Assembly: GCA_041172365.1 (NCBI GenBank)
Contig: JBEDKD010000171.1
Span: forward strand, 1-17,358
DNA from: JBEDKD01 sp041172365
Lineage (GTDB): Bacteria > Cyanobacteriota > Cyanobacteriia > Cyanobacteriales > Microcoleaceae
Reading direction: 5' to 3'
DNA length: 17,358 nucleotides
A program made the position numbers and the translations under genes. Positions 1-7,067 of this stretch are shown here, piece by piece. A model generated the notes under the pieces. That model was not told the origin of the DNA. It ran no database searches and saw nothing but the letters and a program-made list of their open reading frames with translations. Numbering within the stretch: position 1 is the stretch's first letter; each line of letters begins with the position of its first letter.

Positions 1-26
1 CCCCTAGCCCCAGTCTCCTAGCCCCC
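1..26. repeat. C-rich CCCCTAGCCCC direct repeat
   Basis: The window opens with two imperfect copies of a CCCCTAG/TCCTAGCCCC unit just beyond the stop codon of the M32 peptidase gene. It resembles the low-complexity decay repeats often seen between cyanobacterial genes. No function can be assigned, and the element may continue outside the window. Confidence 0.3.
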
Positions 27-41
27 GACAATAATTTCTGA

Positions 42-1565
42 TTAAAGTTGGTAAAGTTCGCCATACTTTTGACGAACATAACTCAAAAATGGCTCAATGG
101 TCAAGGGGGAATTTGTCACTTTTTCTATCAATTCATTGACGGTATATTTCCGACCATGTTGATAAATGTTATCCTTGAGCCAATGGTGCAAAATGGTAAA
201 ATTCCCTTTCTCTATTTCTGAGGGAATTTCGGGATGCTCTTGTAAGGCTCTCGCGTAAAATTGAGCACTGAGTAAATTCCCTAATGTATAACATTGAAAC
301 ATTCCCCCAATCGTACCGACATACCAATGGACATCTTGCATAACCCCTTCACTATCATTACTCGGAATTAAACCGAGATCCGCCCGATATCGTTCATTCC
401 ATGCTTCAGGGAGATCCTTTATTTCTAATTTCCCTTCTAACATCTGCAATTCTAAGTCAAAACGAATCATTACATGAAGATTATAGGTGACTTCATCGGC
501 ATCTGTCCGAATCCGCGATCGCACGACTTTATTAATCCCTCGATAAAATATATCCGGGGAAATCTGACTTAATTGTTGGGGAAATACTTGTTGTAATTGG
601 GGATAAAAATAATGCCAAAATCCGCGACTTCTCCCCACCAGATTTTCCCATAAGCGAGATTGACTTTCGTGAACTCCTGAAGACACACCACCCGCTAAAG
701 GTGTTCCTTCAAAATCGTGGGAAATTCCTAATTCATAAAGCGCGTGTCCGGTTTCGTGAATGGTACTAAATAACCCTTGGGTGATGTCATTTTCATAAAT
801 GCGGGTAGTAATTCTCACATCATCTATGGAGAAATTTGTCATAAAGGGATGCAATGTTTTATCTTGTCGCCCTCTATTAAAATCATAACCGAGACGCTCG
901 ATTACTAAATGACTAAATTTTAATTGTTTATCTTCGGGAAATTGTTGACATAGCGACGAATTATCGACTACTTCTTGAGATGAAATCGCGGCAACGATGG
1001 GGACTAATTCTTCGCGTAATCTGGTAAATAACGGTTGTAATAGTGACACTTTCATGCCATAATCACTGCGATCAATTAGGGGATCTGCGATATGTTCATA
1101 ACCCGGAAAAAAGTCGGCATATTCCTGACTTAATTCTAACATTTTTTCCAGATAAGGTTGTACCGCGGCAAAATTATTTTCTTCTTTGGCTTTTCCCCAC
1201 GCGTGATAAGATTCCGTTTGATGGCGAGATAATCTCACGACAAAATCGGAGGGTAATCTTATGGCGCGATCGTAGTCTCGCAGGGTAATGCGAATTAAAC
1301 TGGCTTCTGTGGAATCATAGGGCAGTTTTTTTTCGTAAGATTTTAAATCTTCGAGTAATTCTCCCAAGGTTGGATCGGTAAATTTTTGATGGGCTAATTG
1401 TTTCAGTGTTGCTAATTGACGGCCTCTGGAATAGGAACCTTTCGGGGGCATATAAGTGGCCTGATCCCAGTATAAAACTGAGGCTGCGGATTCGATATCA
1501 TTGATTTCGATTAACCGCTGTTTCAGTTGTTCGTATTTTGTTGTTGTTTTGTCGAGAGTTTGCAT
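42..1565 (-). CDS. M32 family metallocarboxypeptidase (Taq/Pfu type)
   Basis: Zinc-dependent carboxypeptidase that trims residues from the C-terminus of peptides, presumably in the cytoplasm because no signal peptide is visible. At 507 residues it is full length for family M32. The family motifs occur in order: HPF (239-241), DVRIT (249-253), the zinc-binding HETGH (270-274) inside a long helix, HESQ (299-302), an IRTDADE segment, and GVMQDVHWYVG. E271 is the expected catalytic base and H270/H274 the metal ligands. The ATG at 1565 lies 48 bp after the stop of the upstream TPR gene on the same strand, so the two may be co-transcribed. HIP1 sites occur within the gene, as in other resident genes. 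The physiological substrate in cyanobacteria is not known to me. The family assignment is secure. Confidence 0.95.
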   Translation of the reverse strand: MQTLDKTTTKYEQLKQRLIEINDIESAASVLYWDQATYMPPKGSYSRGRQLATLKQLAHQKFTDPTLGELLEDLKSYEKKLPYDSTEASLIRITLRDYDRAIRLPSDFVVRLSRHQTESYHAWGKAKEENNFAAVQPYLEKMLELSQEYADFFPGYEHIADPLIDRSDYGMKVSLLQPLFTRLREELVPIVAAISSQEVVDNSSLCQQFPEDKQLKFSHLVIERLGYDFNRGRQDKTLHPFMTNFSIDDVRITTRIYENDITQGLFSTIHETGHALYELGISHDFEGTPLAGGVSSGVHESQSRLWENLVGRSRGFWHYFYPQLQQVFPQQLSQISPDIFYRGINKVVRSRIRTDADEVTYNLHVMIRFDLELQMLEGKLEIKDLPEAWNERYRADLGLIPSNDSEGVMQDVHWYVGTIGGMFQCYTLGNLLSAQFYARALQEHPEIPSEIEKGNFTILHHWLKDNIYQHGRKYTVNELIEKVTNSPLTIEPFLSYVRQKYGELYQL

Positions 1566-1613
1566 GATTTTGGGGATAGACGCGGGATATTTGATGGATA
1601 CTTTTTGCTGATT

Positions 1614-2807
1614 TTAATGAGTTTTTTTAGTCTGCAACTTGACAAAAAACTCATGGTGGCGTATTTTATCAAAAGCTGTCTCGGTTTGACACAGTTTTCG
1701 ATATTTTTGGGGTTTGAGTTTGATCGCGTGTTTGAGATTCACGATCGCGCTTTCTCGCTGATTTGTTTTGGCGTATAAACAGGCAATTTGATAATAACTG
1801 TTGGCGTCATCGGGTTGAAGTTGGATAGCTTGAGAATACGCGGCGATCGCGTCTTCTGTGCGTTTTAATTTACGCAGAGCGCAGGCACGATTATAACAGG
1901 CATCGTGACTATCGGGAGAAAATGTTAAAGTTTTATCCCAAGAGTTGATCGCGTCTTCTAAACGCCCTAAACTCGCCAAAGCTAATCCACGATTATACCA
2001 TACTTCGGGATAATCCGGTTTTAATTGTAAAGCTTTATCCCAAGAGTTGATCGCGTCGGAAAATTGTTGATTTTGAGCCAACGCGACACCCTGTTTATGC
2101 CAAGCTTCATGGGCGTTTGGTTTCAAGTCTAGGGTTTTTTGATAAGACGCGATCGCGTCAGCAAATCGACCTAAATTTGCTAAAGTAATACCACGATTAT
2201 ACCAAGCTGGATAAAAATCAGGTTTCCAGTATAGGATTTTCTCATAAGCATCCAAAGCCTCTTCATCTCGTTGTAAATTGCGTAAAGCAAAGGCTTTATT
2301 ATACCACGCGGGATAATAGTCCGCCTGAATATCTAAGGCTTTATTGTAAGCTTCTAGTGCCTCTTGATTCCGTCCTAAATTGACTAAAGTATTTGCCAAA
2401 TTTGACCAAGCTTCATAATAATTGGGGTTGATTTCTATCGTTTTCTGGTAAGAGGTGATCGCGTCTTTATACCGTTCTAAATTTCGTAAGATATTACCAC
2501 GATTATAATAAGCCAAATAGTCATCGGGTTGTAATGCTATTGCTTTTTCGTAAGAGACAAGGGCTTCTTCCACCCGTTGTAATTTCCGCAAGGCAACACC
2601 TCGATTAAACCAGACATCATGATAATCAGGTTTAAGCTCAAGGGCTTTATCCCAAGACGCGATCGCGTCCTCTACACGAGCTAAATTAACAAGAGCTAAT
2701 CCTCGATGATACCAAGTTTCGGGCTCCAGGGGTTTCAACTCAATAGCCTGATTCCAACGTGAGAAATTTTTTTCTAAGATAGCCGATTTTTCTCCAACAG
2801 CACCCAT
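1614..2807 (-). CDS. tetratricopeptide-repeat (TPR) protein, ten repeats
   Basis: A protein built almost entirely of TPR units, which form a helical solenoid used as a protein-binding scaffold. After a short N-terminal helix, ten consecutive 34-residue units run from about residue 27 to 366 without any spacing error. Each shows the W-Y-N-RG-A-L ... A-I/A-A-x-Y/W-K-A-L-x-L-x-P consensus. A 31-residue tail ending in FFVKLQ and lysines follows. There is no signal peptide, membrane segment or catalytic domain. The ATG at 2807 is preceded by GGAGGG about 11 nt upstream, which supports this start. The M32 peptidase gene follows 48 bp downstream. Six of the ten units carry the DNA motif GATCGCGTC (+ strand) at exactly the same codon position. 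The partner protein cannot be guessed. Confidence 0.93.
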   Translation of the reverse strand: MGAVGEKSAILEKNFSRWNQAIELKPLEPETWYHRGLALVNLARVEDAIASWDKALELKPDYHDVWFNRGVALRKLQRVEEALVSYEKAIALQPDDYLAYYNRGNILRNLERYKDAITSYQKTIEINPNYYEAWSNLANTLVNLGRNQEALEAYNKALDIQADYYPAWYNKAFALRNLQRDEEALDAYEKILYWKPDFYPAWYNRGITLANLGRFADAIASYQKTLDLKPNAHEAWHKQGVALAQNQQFSDAINSWDKALQLKPDYPEVWYNRGLALASLGRLEDAINSWDKTLTFSPDSHDACYNRACALRKLKRTEDAIAAYSQAIQLQPDDANSYYQIACLYAKTNQRESAIVNLKHAIKLKPQKYRKLCQTETAFDKIRHHEFFVKLQTKKTH

Positions 2808-3074
2808 AGTATCAATTTTCCCTCCATTTTACTTTCAAACCGGGGTGACTCTATCTCTTTTCTTCTCGAAAATTGTCGATATGTCCGGTTTTTATTCACG
2901 ATCGGTGTCTGTTGGTAGTGTCTAGTTCAATTTTAGCCTAAACGAGTAAAAAGTTATCTGTGATGTCAAGAATTATTAGTTTTGGGGGGTAAGGATCAAT
3001 GGGTAATGGGGTAGGATAGACAATGTATCAAACTCAAAAGAGAATTGGTATCACTAACCCAACAATAAAAAATT

Positions 3075-3776
3075 ATGGTTTTTCAACTAGAAAAAGTGAT
3101 TCCTTGGGGACGTAACCTCGATGAATATATCCGAATGTTTAATTTAACCGCGTCGGATTTACAATTAAACATACTCGACTGTGCCAGTGGACCAGCCAGT
3201 TTTAATGTAGAAATGACTGCTCAAGGTTATCAAGTTATTTCCTCTGATCCTATTTATCAATTTACCGCGGAGGAAATAGCTCAACGTATTCAAGATACTT
3301 ATCAAACCGTAATTAATGGAGTGAGCTCCAATTTTGATCACTATATTTGGACAAATATTAAATCCCCTGAAGAGTTAGGAAAAGTCAGAATGGCTGCTAT
3401 GGAAAAATTTATCAAAGATTTTCCTCTGGGGTTTTCTCAAGGAAGATATATGACTTCAGAATTGCCCTATCTTCCTTTTCATAATTCTCAGTTTGATTTA
3501 GCCTTATCTAGTCATTTTCTCTTTGCTTATTCCGAGCATTTTTCGGGGGAATTTCATGTCAACGCGCTCCGTGAATTATGTCGAGTTGCTGGAGAAATTC
3601 GGATTTTTCCCCTCCTCACAATTTCGGGTGAAATTTCTCCCTTTGTCGCCCTTGCCCAAGAAAAATTGGAAACCGAAGGATACCTGACTGAAATTCAGAC
3701 GGTATCCTACGAATTTCAGAAAGGAGGTAATCAAATGTTATTGGTAAAAAGAGCGTCAAAACTCTTTTTTACCTAA
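3075..3776 (+). CDS. class I SAM-dependent methyltransferase-like protein
   Basis: A 233-residue protein with a Rossmann-type methyltransferase core. Motif I reads ILDCASGPASF (33-43; D35 and G39 are the SAM-binding positions). The next strand ends in an acidic position, VISSDP (54-59), expected to contact the SAM ribose. A later segment around residues 135-155 (YLPFHNSQFDLALSSHFLF) matches the usual post-motif II/III region with the FDLALSSH strand. The C-terminal half keeps the E-L-CRV-GG/A-E-x-R-I-F-P pattern of these enzymes. The methylated substrate is unknown; it looks like a cyanobacterial hypothetical of the small-molecule or uncharacterised type. No strong ribosome-binding site precedes the ATG. 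The gene ends 13 bp from the convergent minus-strand gene. Confidence 0.8.
   Translation: MVFQLEKVIPWGRNLDEYIRMFNLTASDLQLNILDCASGPASFNVEMTAQGYQVISSDPIYQFTAEEIAQRIQDTYQTVINGVSSNFDHYIWTNIKSPEELGKVRMAAMEKFIKDFPLGFSQGRYMTSELPYLPFHNSQFDLALSSHFLFAYSEHFSGEFHVNALRELCRVAGEIRIFPLLTISGEISPFVALAQEKLETEGYLTEIQTVSYEFQKGGNQMLLVKRASKLFFT
3743..3773. terminator. hairpin at 3' end, possible bidirectional terminator
   Basis: The arms GGTAAAAAGAG (3743-3753) and CTCTTTTTTACC (3762-3773) pair over an 8-nt loop with one bulged T. The hairpin overlaps the last codons of the methyltransferase gene and sits between two convergent genes. The stem is A/T-rich with T-runs on both strands, so it could stop transcription from either side, but it lacks a GC-rich core. 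Confidence 0.4.
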
Positions 3777-3789
3777 TTTTAGGACCCGA

Positions 3790-4068
3790 TTATAAAAGGG
3801 GAGTTTCACTACTAGAATTAGCATCAACCACTTTGCGAACACCACTAGGCTCCAAAGCCATTAATTTCTTAGTTGCTCGGACCTCCGTTGGTTGATCTTC
3901 CAATTGTTGACGCTCAACTAATCCCCACTCCATCGCCATATTAGTAAATCGTCTTGATGTTGCTCGATCTATTTTGAGATTTTCGGCAACATCATTTAAC
4001 GCGATCCAGCCTTGATGATTGCGGATACGATGTAAATAGCGAGTCAGAGTTTCGGTATTCACTTTCAT
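3790..4068 (-). CDS. small winged-helix DNA-binding-like protein
   Basis: A 92-residue basic protein of unknown specific role. Residues about 4-52 fit a winged helix-turn-helix: helix (TLTRYLHRIRNH), W21 turn, a second helix (LNDVAENLKI), and a recognition-like helix (RATSRRFTNMAMEWGLV). The Q/R-rich segment that follows could form the wing (VERQQLEDQPTEVRATKKL). This is inferred from the residue pattern and no named family was recognised. The start at 4068 has AAGGGA about 9 nt upstream, an acceptable ribosome-binding site. The tail (SSSETPLL) is polar and probably disordered. It converges with the methyltransferase gene. A 7-bp inverted repeat (4207-4225) about 140 bp upstream might be a regulatory site. 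Confidence 0.7.
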   Translation of the reverse strand: MKVNTETLTRYLHRIRNHQGWIALNDVAENLKIDRATSRRFTNMAMEWGLVERQQLEDQPTEVRATKKLMALEPSGVRKVVDANSSSETPLL

Positions 4069-4206
4069 CTTATTTTTCCCTTGGATAATAGCATTACATT
4101 TGAGTTTGTCCTAACAATTGGTAAGAAATAGAGGCACAGGTACAACCTTTTCTATCTTAGAACATTTTTCCCTTAATGGAAACTAAATACCTCCTATTAA
4201 TTTACC

Positions 4207-4225
4207 AAGTAGTATGAGACTACTT
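4207..4225. other. 7-bp inverted repeat upstream of winged-helix gene
   Basis: AAGTAGT-ATGAG-ACTACTT is a perfect 7-bp stem with a 5-nt loop, followed on the + strand by TTCC. It lies in the gap 4069-4735. It could be an operator for the minus-strand winged-helix gene or a weak hairpin. A second inverted repeat, TTGACA (4241-4246)/TGTCAA (4259-4264), lies just beyond. Neither is assigned a function. Confidence 0.3.
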
Positions 4226-4404
4226 TTCCTATGGAGCACTTTGACAGGGGCGCGATCGTGTCAAGCCATCATAGAGGTTACTCGTCAGTCATAGTTATGA
4301 TTGATCCGGGTTTATAGTCTTATCCTTATATTAGTATAACATCAATATTTTGTCGGTGTCTAATTAGGAGTCAAAATTCTCACTCCCGTTTAGGGATTAA
4401 AAAA

Positions 4405-4510
4405 TTGAACCACAAAGGCACAGAGAGCGCAGAGTTTTTTTTTCAGATCAGAGTCGAAATGCTATACCATAAATCTTTCCTCTCTTAGTGTCTTAGTGCC
4501 TTAGTGTTAA
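4405..4510. repeat. degraded inverted-repeat element, ACCACAAAGGCAC type
   Basis: TTGAACCACAAAGGCACAGAG (from 4405) and the partly complementary TCTTAGTGTCTTAGTGCCTTAGTG (4480-4506) resemble the two ends of a well-known palindromic intergenic repeat (ACCACAAAGGCAC ... GTGCCTTTGTGGT). The second arm has drifted to TTAGTG where CTTTGTG would be expected, so pairing is imperfect. A fragment of the first arm recurs at 11046-11072. Confidence 0.5.
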
Positions 4511-4569
4511 TATCAGAAATTTTAGTGTCTTAGTGCCTTAGTGTTAATATCAGAAATCTTAGTGTCTTA
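4485..4569. repeat. 37-bp tandem duplication
   Basis: The 36 bases 4485-4520 recur exactly at 4522-4557 (period 37), and the first 11 bases appear a third time at 4559-4569. The unit starts TTAGTGTCTTAGTGCC and ends TAATATCAGAAAT. The exact identity points to a recent slippage or duplication of the right arm of the neighbouring inverted-repeat element. The rest of the gap 4069-4735 shows no gene. Confidence 0.9.
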
Positions 4570-4690
4570 TCGCACTTCTGGGATAGATGAGGTATTCATT
4601 TAAACTTAAAACCCTTGAAAACACTGGGTTTTGGCCTACTCCATCTTTAGTCGAAAGGCTATATACATCTCCCATTGTCACCCATTAGAG

Positions 4691-4696
4691 TATAAT
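4691..4696 (+). promoter_or_regulatory. -10 box (TATAAT) for the phosphatase gene
   Basis: A consensus TATAAT lies 39 bp before the ATG at 4736, with no good -35 hexamer at 16-18 bp. Transcription would begin near 4703, inside the reading frame extending upstream to 4631, so this site favours 4736 as the true start. Confidence 0.45.
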
Positions 4697-4735
4697 GAAT
4701 TGAGTCTAAGTTTCCCGATAAAAGTCGTTGAATGT

Positions 4736-5380
4736 ATGAGACAAACAATTTGGATTGCGAGACACGCGAATCGCCAGGATTTTGTCAAACCGGAATGGTT
4801 TACTAAAACCGCGAACTTTCGCTACGATCCCCCTTTGTCTAAAGATGGTTTTCTTCAAGCTAAACAACTAGCAAATCGTCTGAAAAATGAACCGATTAAA
4901 TATATTTTTGCTTCCCCTTTTTTGCGAACGATCCAAACGGCTCACGCGATCGCGGAAATCCTCGATTTATCTATTAAACTGGAATGGGGACTTGGTGAAT
5001 GGTTGAATCCTGACTGGATGACAATGATGCCAGAAACTCGCACTCTGGAAAGATTAACCAAATTTTATCCGAGAATCGATCAGACATACAAAACCACTCC
5101 TCACCATTATCCCGAAACAGAAGCAGAATGTCTAAAACGGGGAGGAGACACAGCTAAGAAATTAATAGACAACTATCAGGATAATATGTTATTAATAGGT
5201 CATGGAGCCTCTGTCATTGGTGCGACAATGGGGTTAATTCCCAATATTCGCCCAGATGATATTAATTCTAAACTCTGTTGTTTAGTAAAATTAATTCATC
5301 AACAGGGAGACTGGGTAATGGAGCTTAATGGTGATACTTCTCACCTGAGCCAAACCGAAACTAATCTACGCTTTAATTAA
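4736..5380 (+). CDS. histidine phosphatase superfamily protein (branch 1)
   Basis: Phosphohydrolase that uses a phosphohistidine intermediate. The expected core is present in the 214-residue product: R9-H10 at the end of the first strand (IWIARHANR), R64 (SPFLRT), E88 (LGEWL) and the second histidine H156 (LLIGHGAS). The nucleophile motif reads RHA where phosphoglycerate mutases have RHG. Spacing and the DPPLSKDG segment resemble the UBASH3/STS-like and SixA-like members, so the substrate is open. The frame extends upstream to an ATG at 4631, but the first 35 residues are unlike the family and a TATAAT at 4691-4696 would cut the transcript there. I therefore place the start at 4736 (MRQTIWIARH). 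yebC follows 57 bp downstream in the same direction. Confidence 0.88.
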   Translation: MRQTIWIARHANRQDFVKPEWFTKTANFRYDPPLSKDGFLQAKQLANRLKNEPIKYIFASPFLRTIQTAHAIAEILDLSIKLEWGLGEWLNPDWMTMMPETRTLERLTKFYPRIDQTYKTTPHHYPETEAECLKRGGDTAKKLIDNYQDNMLLIGHGASVIGATMGLIPNIRPDDINSKLCCLVKLIHQQGDWVMELNGDTSHLSQTETNLRFN

Positions 5381-5437
5381 TTATAACACAGGTAGATTCT
5401 CTCCTCTGATATTGTAATTTTAATCACGAAAAGTCAC

Positions 5438-6202
5438 ATGGCTGGACATAGTAAATGGGCGAATATTAAACGCCAAAAAGCAAGAGTTGATGCCGTTAAA
5501 GGCAAAGTTTTTACCAAACTTTCTCGTCAGATTATTGTTTCTGCTCGCAGTGGTGTTCCCGATCCCGCGGGTAATTTTCAATTAAGAACCGCGATCGATA
5601 AAGCGAAAGCCGCGGGTATTCCTAATGAAAATATTGAACGCGCGATCGCGAAAGGTGCAGGGAAATTAGGGGGTAATTCAGAATTAGAATCTATTCGTTA
5701 TGAAGGGTATGGAATCGGTGGAGTTGCTGTCTTAATTGAAGCCTTAACAGATAATCGTAATCGTACCGCGGCGGACTTACGCGAAGCCTTTAGTAAAAAT
5801 CGCGGAAATTTGGGCGAAACGGGATGTGTTAGTTGGATGTTTGAACAAAAGGGGGTTTGTTTAGTAAAAGGTCCTATTGATGAAGATAAATTATTAGAAG
5901 TTTCTCTGGAAGCTGAGGCAGAATCTTATGAATTAACCGAAGTGGATGAAACGGAAGGCGCGGAAGTTTTTACCACAGTAGCTAACTTAGAAAATCTCTC
6001 GAAAATCTTGCAAGAAAAAGGCTTTAAAGTCAGTGATTCTGATGCACGATGGATTCCTTCTAATACCATAGAAGTTACCGATCCTGAGCAAGCAAAATAT
6101 ATCTTAAAATTAATGGATGCGTTGGAAGATTTGGATGATGTCCAAAGTGCGACGGCTAACTTTGAAATGGCTGATGAATTAATGTCAAATAGCATGAATT
6201 AA
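5438..6202 (+). CDS. yebC: YebC/PmpR (TACO1) family protein
   Basis: The opening MAGHSKWANIKRQKARVDA is diagnostic for the YebC family, and 254 residues is normal for the bacterial members. The three-domain layout is visible. A basic N-terminal helical domain (1-80) is followed by the IRYEGYGIGGVAVLIEALTDN segment, which starts domain 2, and acidic C-terminal parts (ESYELTEVDETEGAEVFT). YebC proteins were long annotated as transcriptional regulators; more recent work places them at the ribosome, where they help translation through proline-rich stretches. The gene is rich in CGCGATCGCG-type sites, as expected for a resident gene. It may share a transcript with the phosphatase 57 bp upstream, though no terminator or promoter decides this. 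Confidence 0.97.
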   Translation: MAGHSKWANIKRQKARVDAVKGKVFTKLSRQIIVSARSGVPDPAGNFQLRTAIDKAKAAGIPNENIERAIAKGAGKLGGNSELESIRYEGYGIGGVAVLIEALTDNRNRTAADLREAFSKNRGNLGETGCVSWMFEQKGVCLVKGPIDEDKLLEVSLEAEAESYELTEVDETEGAEVFTTVANLENLSKILQEKGFKVSDSDARWIPSNTIEVTDPEQAKYILKLMDALEDLDDVQSATANFEMADELMSNSMN

Positions 6203-6221
6203 CCCAAGTCATTTTTTGTAG

Positions 6222-6248
6222 GTTGGGTTGAGCGTCGCGAAACCCAAC
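6222..6248. repeat. GTAGGTTGGGTT hairpin repeat
   Basis: GTTGGGTT (6222-6229) pairs with AACCCAAC (6241-6248) across an 11-nt loop, starting 20 bp after the yebC stop. It belongs to a dispersed intergenic hairpin family that also occurs at 6934-6958, 16744-16769 and 16818-16844, with a variant at 13591-13616. Confidence 0.8.
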
Positions 6249-6270
6249 GAATCTATTGCGTTTGGAATAT

Positions 6271-6882
6271 ATTGGGTTTCCATTTCCGAAGTTTTACTTG
6301 TGGCATAGGCATCTTGCCTGTGAGGGGTTAGTACCTCATTTACATCTCATTTAAAATGGCTATATGGGGATGGGAATCTGTTGGGTTTAGAATCTATTGG
6401 GTTTCCATTTCCGAAGTTTTACTTGTGGCATAGGCATCTTGCCTGTGAGAGGCTAGTACCACATTCACAGGGAGCATCTCAAAGAAGCAAAAAAAACCGT
6501 AGTGGGAGCGTCTCGCTCCCTAGGGATCTAATAGGGAGCGAGACGCTCCCACTGCTAATTTACGAAAATGAGATGCTCCCCATTTACATCTTATTTAAAA
6601 TGGCTATATGGGGATAGGAATCTGTTGAGTTTGGAATCTATTGGGTTTCCATTGCCGAAGTTTTACTTGTGGCATAGGCATCTTGCCTGTGAGAGGCTAT
6701 TACCACATTTACATCTCATTTAAAATGGCTATATGGGGATGGGAATCTGTTGGGTTTAGAATATATTGGGTTTCCATTTCCGAAGTTTTACTTGTGGCAT
6801 AGGCATCTTGCCTGTGAGGGGTTAGTACCACATTTACATCTTATTTAAAATGGCTATATGGGGATGGGAATCTGTTGGGTTT
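6271..6882. repeat. tandem array, four copies of a 125-bp unit
   Basis: Units start at 6271, 6396, 6640 and 6765 with ATTGGGTTTCC. The first, third and fourth starts give a 125-bp period. The second unit is 244 bp because it holds a 111-bp inserted element plus 8 duplicated bases. The last unit runs into unrelated sequence near 6882. Each unit contains AGGCATCTTGCCT, a short inverted repeat (AGGCA/TGCCT), and the phrase AAAATGGCTATATGGGGAT. Copies differ at only a few positions. No coding capacity is convincing. Confidence 0.93.
6470..6580. mobile_element. 111-bp MITE-like nested palindrome with 8-bp target duplication
   Basis: The ends are perfect 11-bp inverted repeats, GGGAGCATCTC (6470-6480) and GAGATGCTCCC (6570-6580). 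Inside, two 22-bp arms (6501-6522 and 6532-6553) pair perfectly over a 9-nt loop, and each arm is itself a GGGAGCG/CGCTCCC hairpin. Flanking CATTCACA (6462-6469) and CATTTACA (6581-6588) are an 8-bp duplication with one mismatch. The empty site CATTTACA is seen in the sister tandem units. There is no transposase, so it would be moved in trans. A second copy in reverse orientation lies at 15220-15355. Confidence 0.9.
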
Positions 6883-6980
6883 TGCGCTACGCGCACCCCA
6901 GGGGAACGTACCTCAAGCCAACCTACTAGCATTGTTGGGTTTTGTACCTCAACCCAACCTACTAGCACTGTTGGGTTTCC
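6874..6980. repeat. cluster of GTTGGGTT/AACCCAAC hairpin repeats
   Basis: Several copies of the GTTGGGTT motif follow each other, each with a CCTCAA-type spacer. The clearest pair is GTTGGGTT (6934-6941) with AACCCAAC (6951-6958). ACCTACTAGCA-TTGTTGGG phrases repeat about 37 bp apart. The cluster fills the end of the yebC to UbiH-like gap; about 85 bp with no recognisable element remain before the next start codon. Confidence 0.75.
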
Positions 6981-7067
6981 TGCCTCAACACAACTTACGA
7001 ATTAATGATGGAAGTATGTTACAATCAAAGTAAATATGCTTACTCCCTTTGAAACCCTTAATTAACA

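Noticed and set aside
4241..4264. TTGACA/TGTCAA inverted repeat as a promoter
   Set aside because: No acceptable -10 hexamer lies 16-18 bp downstream of TTGACA.
4631..4735. N-terminal extension of the histidine phosphatase frame to an ATG at 4631
   Set aside because: The 35 extra residues are unlike the family, a TATAAT lies inside them, and the catalytic RH motif normally sits within the first ten or so residues, as with the start at 4736.
5926..6195. Minus-strand frames opposite yebC, lpxD, the UbiH-like gene and the CPBP protease gene
   Set aside because: Shadow frames of well-supported genes without family motifs or ribosome-binding sites.
6381..6617. Open frame of 78 codons in the yebC downstream gap
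   Set aside because: It runs through the tandem repeat and the inserted element; its sequence only reflects repeat DNA.
6271..6882. CRISPR array
   Set aside because: The 125-bp units are directly adjacent with no unique spacers and no cas genes are present.
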